Positions 6,894-10,204 of a stretch of 10,204 nt of DNA are shown one piece after another. This DNA is from Thermoplasmata archaeon. GTDB lineage: Archaea > Thermoplasmatota > Thermoplasmata > Lutacidiplasmatales > UBA184. The notes beneath the pieces are model-generated. The model was not told where the DNA came from, ran no database searches, and worked only from the letters and a program-made list of their open reading frames with translations. The translations under genes and the position numbers were made by a program. The stretch is taken from assembly GCA_030038885.1 (NCBI GenBank), contig JASHQY010000113.1:1-10204 (forward strand). The letters are read 5' to 3'. How positions within the stretch are numbered: position 1 is the first letter of the stretch; each line of letters starts with the position of its first letter.

Positions 6894-6920
6894 CCTCGTG
6901 ATTCCTGTCCGTGGTCGTCC

Positions 6921-7805
6921 ATGGGACTCCGGTTGGCGTCGGGCTTCGTTCGTGCTGCAGGCCACCGACTCTACTACGAGTCGGTCGGCGACGGAGCGCG
7001 GGGCGCGCTGCTCTGCCTTCACGGCGGGCCCGGCGGGACGCACGACCTCATGCGTCCGTTCACGGCGCTGGCCCAGTTCGGGTTGCAGGTCGTGCTCTAC
7101 GACCAGCTCGGATGCGGCCGGTCCCAGCGCCCCGCCGATTACCGGGGGATGACCATCGAGGCGCTGGCGGACGAGGCCGACGCGCTCCGCGTCGCGCTGC
7201 GCCTCGGTCGCTGCCACCTCCTGGGGTTCAGCTTCGGGGGCGCGCTCGCGCTCCAGACCGTCCTCCGCCACCCGCGCGGGTACCGAAGCCTCGTCGTGGG
7301 CAGCGGGTACGCCAGCCGGGCGGAGCTCGAGGACAGGGTGCGCCGCCTCGTGGGGCGGCTACCGAAGCGGGGCCGGGACGCTCTCCGTCGGTGCGAGCGG
7401 CGCGGCGAGCTGAACGAGCCTCGCTACCTCCGGGCCGTTGCCGAATTCAACCGTCGGCACCTCTCGGATCTCGAGGTCACGCCCATCGATCTCCTGCTCG
7501 CCGGGCAGCACTTCAACCCCAAGGTCGCGACGGCGCTCTGCGGACCCGACCGCCTCACCGGAAGCGCCGGGGGGACCATGGCCGACTGGGATGTTCGCGT
7601 CCAGCTCGAACGCCTCCGGGTCCCGACGCTCATCACCGTCGGACGGCGCGACTCGGTGCCGCCGGGGTGCGCGAGGACCCTCCACCGCCGGATCCGTGGA
7701 TCGAGGCTGGTGGTCTTTTCCGCGAGCGGCCACGATTGCGTCTACAAGGAGCAGGACCGCTACCTCGCGACCGTTCGGGATTTCCTCGCCACGGTCGACC
7801 GGTAG
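6921..7805 (+). CDS. Proline iminopeptidase-type alpha/beta hydrolase (S33-like)
   Basis: A 294-residue cytoplasmic alpha/beta hydrolase. The oxyanion-loop motif HGGPGGTHD (34-42), VLYDQLGCGRS (58-68), nucleophile elbow GFSFGG (Ser104), acid GRRD (Asp244) and base SGHD (His271) are all present. Length and triad spacing match tricorn-interacting factor F1 of Thermoplasma (about 293 residues; Ser105, Asp244, His271 as I recall), which releases N-terminal residues from short peptides. However, the GPNEF segment that supplies one substrate-binding Glu in F1 is GPDRL here, and the residue after the catalytic Asp is Ser instead of Glu. The alpha-amino anchor therefore appears lost, which argues for a different substrate such as an ester, amide or epoxide. 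A TATA-like box lies about 31 bases upstream. The gene is intact although its neighbours on both sides are broken. Confidence 0.88.
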   Translation: MGLRLASGFVRAAGHRLYYESVGDGARGALLCLHGGPGGTHDLMRPFTALAQFGLQVVLYDQLGCGRSQRPADYRGMTIEALADEADALRVALRLGRCHLLGFSFGGALALQTVLRHPRGYRSLVVGSGYASRAELEDRVRRLVGRLPKRGRDALRRCERRGELNEPRYLRAVAEFNRRHLSDLEVTPIDLLLAGQHFNPKVATALCGPDRLTGSAGGTMADWDVRVQLERLRVPTLITVGRRDSVPPGCARTLHRRIRGSRLVVFSASGHDCVYKEQDRYLATVRDFLATVDR

Positions 7806-7949
7806 GCCCGCCGCGGGTCCGTATCCCACGTTCCGGCCCGGCTTCGGGGGTCGGCGCCCGACCGCGGATCCCTCCGAGACGCGTGCCGGTCCCCGGGCCG
7901 GATTCCGCGGCAGCCGAAGGTCCGAGGCCGAGCCGGCCGGCACGGCGAT

Positions 7950-8256
7950 GTGAGAAATCTCGAGCCGTTCCCGCCGGGCTCGGAGCACGGCGGGGGCGGA
8001 GGGAGCCGAGCCTTCGGCCCCAGCGCCTTCTCGAACTCCAGAAGGAGCCCACGCGCTCGACCTCGTCCCCTTCGACCCGACGTAGCGGTGGTTCGCCCTT
8101 CGGGAGCCGCGCGAGCGGGCGACCGCGGATGCGGACTACCGGGCCCCTCGGACTCTCTTCTGCGACTTCGGGGACTATCCGGGCCACGGAGGCTGGTTCC
8201 TCCTCTCCACCGGAACGACCGACGGCCTGGACTGCCTCCAGGAGCTGGCCGCGAGA
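7950..8256 (+). pseudogene. Frame-broken gene of unknown family
   Basis: Three plus-strand frames carry successive coding-like pieces. From GTG 7950: RNLEPFPPGSEH. Near 8030-8050: RLLELQKEP. From about 8053: HALDLVPFDPT, then an in-frame TAG, then RWFALREPRERATADADYRA and FCDFGDYPGHGGWFLLSTGT followed by TDGLDCLQELAAR, ending about 8256. The last piece has G or C in most third positions, so it was certainly or almost certainly coding. At about 8256 the signal stops, exactly where the coding signal of an opposite-strand fragment begins. I do not recognise the protein. At least two frame changes and one stop would be needed to join the pieces, which indicates decay, or dense indel errors. Confidence 0.5.
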
Positions 8257-8429
8257 TCAGTCTCCGGCGCGAGGACGTCCGCCGCCCAGCCCACGTGGGG
8301 GATCCTCGCGCGCGCCTCCCGGACCTCGGCGTCGTTCGCGTCTCGGCCGAGCAGCTCGGTCAGCGTACGGTAGCGGATCGAGGACGGGTTCTCCTCACGA
8401 AGCCAGTTGACGACGCTCTTGGACGCCAC
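8175..8429 (-). pseudogene. Truncated N-terminus of a second prenyltransferase-repeat paralogue
   Basis: From GTG 8429 this 84-codon frame reads NWLREENPSSIRYRTLTELL then DAEVREARARIPHVGWAADVLA. It aligns without gaps to residues 8-53 of the intact prenyltransferase-repeat protein at 4947-5909 (FLLQRTDPSVRYWTLKDLCD; DPQVRAARAEIGRKGWAWEIL). After VLA, at about 8265-8260, the similarity stops and the remaining residues (to TGA-type stop at 8175) are low-quality and run antisense to a plus-strand coding-like piece. Only about 50 of the expected 320 residues remain, with no repeats or barrel. It is a 5' fragment left by a deletion or rearrangement. Translation of the stub is possible but function is unlikely. 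Confidence 0.75.
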
Positions 8430-8517
8430 CCCGTCCTGCCAACCCTCGGCGAGGGTGCAATCCTACTCCGGTAGTTCGCCGCCGAGCCCCGTGCGGTGAG
8501 GGGGGTCGGTGCGGAAG

Positions 8518-9074
8518 TCATGCCGGCCTCCCGGGCAACCCCGCCCGTCGGAGGAGCTGGCCGACGAGCTCGGTGCGGTCGGGAGCGACGTACACTCCTT
8601 CGTGGGGTCGGACCCGCTGCCTCCGCTTCCGCTCGTACAGATCCGGACTCCCCTGCTCGTAGCGCGGCCCGGTCTTCCAGACCCCGTATCCCGAGAGCGC
8701 GAGGCGGCGCGTCACTCGCCGCGCGGGATCCACACCGTGAGCCGATTCCCGATTCGACGTCGCCTCGCCGACTGCCTCGGCTCGGTCGGGAGGAGGGGGG
8801 AGCCCGCCTTGACGGATCCCGTGTCGAGACGGACGTCGCCCGGACCTTGAGCGCCGCGCTGTTCCCGAGTCTCCGACCGTCGGCGCGACTCCCGAGATCG
8901 TCCGCGCGCACCTCGAGCGGCAGCCACGCCTCCCGGAACCGCTCGGAAGAGGTCCGCACGACCCGGCCCTTGTCCACCGCACGCTCGATCGTGGCGCTAC
9001 GCTCGGAAACCAGCGTGCGATCTCGGGAACTACGGCCCCACCGGGGGATTGCGGAGAGTCGTTCTTGGTCGGAC
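8518..9074 (-). pseudogene. Frame-broken gene of unknown family
   Basis: The 3' part ends at TGA 8518-8520 and reads VTRRLALSGYGVWKTGPRYE, then DLYERKRRQRVRPHEGVYVA and DRTELVGQLLRRAG, with strongly GC-rich third positions. Upstream the coding signal is in a different frame (about 9010-8810): ERSATIERAVDKGRVVRTSS, then REAWLPLEVRADDLGSRADG and SAALKVRATSV. A third frame around 8760-8715 reads RIGNRLTVWIPRGE before a stop. Joined, these make a basic protein of roughly 150-180 residues of a family I do not recognise. At least one and probably two frame changes break it. It lies directly downstream of a membrane-protein gene on the same strand, whose stop is at 9075, so it may once have shared its transcript. 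No start codon is clear. Confidence 0.5.
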
Positions 9075-9560
9075 TTACGGCCGGCTCGGCGGCGCCTGCG
9101 TTGGACCCGAACCTCCGCGGGAATTCTTGGCCGAAGCTTTCTCCTCGTCGGCGATCTGTAGGATGCGAGCGCGATACTCCGGTCGCGTGAGGTCCCCGTG
9201 GACGAACTGACGGTAGGCGATGACCCGGTCGTAGTCGGCGCGGGTGATCTCTCCGCGGCGTAACTTCCTGGTCGCGTCGCGCTCGAACTCGTCGGACCCC
9301 CGGGGCCCATCCTCCAACTGCCACGGGAGCCCCCGCATCCCGAGGAACGGATTGGGGGTCGCGGAGTATCGGTGGGTCATGAGATACACCCCGAGAATCA
9401 CGAGGGCCGCGTTGAATGCCACGGCGGCGATGCCGCCCAGCCACGAGCCTTCCGGGAGCTTCGGGAACGTTGCGAGGTCGAAGATCAGTAGGGCGGTCGC
9501 GATCACTCCGAACGCGAGTCCCATGAAGAGCAGATTCGCCGGCTGCCGGCTGAGGTCCAT
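9075..9560 (-). CDS. Two-helix membrane protein with SHOCT-like C-terminal region
   Basis: A 161-residue integral membrane protein. Two hydrophobic helices are clear: ANLLFMGLAFGVIATALLIF (8-27) and WLGGIAAVAFNAALVILGVY (40-59). A short loop, KLPEGS, joins them, and both termini are probably cytoplasmic. The hydrophilic tail contains FERDATRKLRRGEITRADYD and FVHGDLTRPEYRARILQI, two 'K/R-G-x-I/L-T-x-x-(D/E)-Y' units like the SHOCT oligomerisation element that often ends small membrane proteins. The C-terminus is a disordered Ser/Gly/Pro run. The ATG at 9560 was chosen because it precedes the first helix directly and is preceded by GCGGGGAA; the same frame is open to 10040, but that extension is Arg-rich and without features. 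A weak GTTATC box lies about 35 bases upstream. Function is unknown. Confidence 0.8.
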   Translation of the reverse strand: MDLSRQPANLLFMGLAFGVIATALLIFDLATFPKLPEGSWLGGIAAVAFNAALVILGVYLMTHRYSATPNPFLGMRGLPWQLEDGPRGSDEFERDATRKLRRGEITRADYDRVIAYRQFVHGDLTRPEYRARILQIADEEKASAKNSRGGSGPTQAPPSRP

Positions 9561-9574
9561 TTCCCCGCGGGTGG

Positions 9575-9786
9575 TCCATGGGCGGCGCGCCGATAACGGA
9601 TGCGACGCGCGGGACGGAGGACAGGGGCCACCATCGGACCGAACCCAGGATCTTCGGAAGTGCCCCGGCCCAACCACGGTCGATCGCCCGCCTCCGGAAC
9701 TGGTGGATCGCGTCGTCCGCCGGGTCGAACGACCGGTGCGTCCCGCGGTGGACAGGGACGACGCGCGCGCTCGAGCCGGTATCCAC
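9575..9786 (-). other. Coding-like segment between two membrane-protein genes
   Basis: The 257-base gap between the two membrane-protein genes carries a strong coding signature on the minus strand, in a frame differing from both neighbours. From GTG 9786 it reads ARVVPVHRGTHRSFDPADDA, then FRRRAIDRGWAGALPKILGS and VRWWPLSSVPRVASVIG. Almost every third base is G or C through about 9580. The frame then has no stop and runs antisense-like through the next gene, so a real gene here must be frameshifted, or must join the downstream membrane-protein frame as an N-terminal part. I do not recognise it. It could be a small basic protein or an extra domain of the gene at 9075-9560. Confidence 0.4.
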
Positions 9787-9817
9787 ACGTCCCAGATCGC
9801 CGCGCGCCGGCTCTGGC

Positions 9818-10204
9818 TCAGATCTGGCGCCGTTCCTCGAGCTGGCGCGCCCGGATCCGTCGCAGGAGCACCAGGGTGCATCCGACGAGGGCCGCCGTCC
9901 AGACGAAGATCCCGAGGAGCAGCGGGACCCACGCGAGGGGCACCGCCGCGGTGCCGAGCTCCACGGTCGGCGTGCTCCCGGAATACCCTTGGTACAGGAG
10001 CGACGTGAGATCGTTGAACGGGGAGCCGTAGACGAACCATCGGGGGAACGCGACGTACACCTGGGCGTTGCCCAGGACGAACGACAGCACGAGCGGGACG
10101 TAGCCGACGAAGTCCGCACTTCGAAGGCCGAGGTGGTTGATCGCGAGCAGGGCGAGCGTCGACGCGAGGGCCATGAAGAAGACCCCGCCGACCAGCGACA
10201 CACC
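9818..10204 (-). CDS. Small integral membrane protein, possibly incomplete at 5' end
   Basis: At least 127 residues with three hydrophobic segments: VGGVFFMALASTLALLAI (4-21), GYVPLVLSFVLGNAQVYVAF (33-52) and VPLAWVPLLLGIFVWTAALV then LVLL (about 87-112). A loop of roughly 35 residues between helices 2 and 3 (SPFNDLTSLLYQGYSGSTPT) is probably extracytoplasmic, and the tail RRIRARQLEERRQI is cytoplasmic by the positive-inside rule. A GTG at 10201 can serve as start, but the frame is still open to the window edge, so the true start may lie outside. No family motif is recognised. It is on the same strand as the downstream two-helix protein and could form a membrane-protein operon with it. Confidence 0.72.
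   Translation of the reverse strand, partial: GVSLVGGVFFMALASTLALLAINHLGLRSADFVGYVPLVLSFVLGNAQVYVAFPRWFVYGSPFNDLTSLLYQGYSGSTPTVELGTAAVPLAWVPLLLGIFVWTAALVGCTLVLLRRIRARQLEERRQI

Noticed and set aside
6911..8410. A 499-codon open frame on the plus strand
   Set aside because: It shadows the alpha/beta hydrolase in another frame. Only a short piece (RLLELQKEP near 8035) looks coding, and that is accounted for in the broken gene at 7950-8256.
8518..10203. A 561-codon open frame on the minus strand as one long protein
   Set aside because: Codon bias supports this frame only at about 9786-9575 and 8720-8521; between them it shadows the two-helix membrane protein. I treat the two parts as separate segments.
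1..10204. CRISPR array, insertion sequence, tRNA or rRNA
   Set aside because: No regularly spaced repeats, transposase motif, terminal inverted repeats, or cloverleaf/T-loop patterns were found by eye on either strand.

Overview
This window is GC-rich DNA that I read as archaeal, most likely from a high-GC Thermoplasmatota-like lineage. The grounds are indirect. Three starts (735+, 2978-, 6921+) lie about 25-31 bases downstream of AT-rich, TATA-like boxes and have no convincing Shine-Dalgarno element, as expected for leaderless or near-leaderless archaeal transcripts. There is also a hydrolase with the length and triad spacing of the archaeal tricorn-interacting factor F1. No rRNA, tRNA or universal marker gene is present, so the lineage is an inference.

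Layout. 1-1555: a divergent cluster, with a dihydrofolate-reductase-fold (RibD C-terminal type) oxidoreductase on the minus strand, then an ArsR-type repressor and an SRPBCC/AHSA1 protein on the plus strand sharing an ATGA overlap. 1556-2096: no supported gene. 2097-2978 (-): a SAM-dependent methyltransferase. 2979-3524: no clear gene, but one segment on the plus strand has strong codon bias and a CPYC motif. 3525-4769 (-): an AlkZ/YcaQ-like (HTH_42) protein with the QxD motif of interstrand-crosslink DNA glycosylases. 4947-5909 (+): an alpha-alpha-barrel prenyltransferase/squalene-oxidase-repeat protein.

6063-6820 (-): a broken HepT/MntA toxin-antitoxin pair. The MntA-like nucleotidyltransferase has a zinc-ribbon leader in another frame and an apparent Trp-to-stop change. 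The HEPN toxin carries one net frameshift just before its RX4HXY motif. 6921-7805 (+): an intact proline-iminopeptidase-type alpha/beta hydrolase that lacks both glutamates expected in true aminopeptidases. 7950-9074: a decayed zone holding a frame-broken plus-strand gene, the N-terminal stub of a second prenyltransferase-repeat paralogue on the minus strand (8429 downward), and a frame-broken minus-strand gene of unknown family. 9075-10204 (-): two small integral membrane proteins separated by a further coding-like segment.

The intact genes look like unrelated single-function accessory genes: small-molecule chemistry, DNA repair, methylation, peptide or ester hydrolysis and membrane proteins. 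I do not see a convincing new multi-gene system. The most distinctive observations are the decayed zinc-ribbon MntA/HepT module, the head-on meeting of two gene fragments near 8256, and the clustering of all clear frame breaks in 6.0-9.1 kb. That clustering could be real pseudogenisation or local assembly indels.
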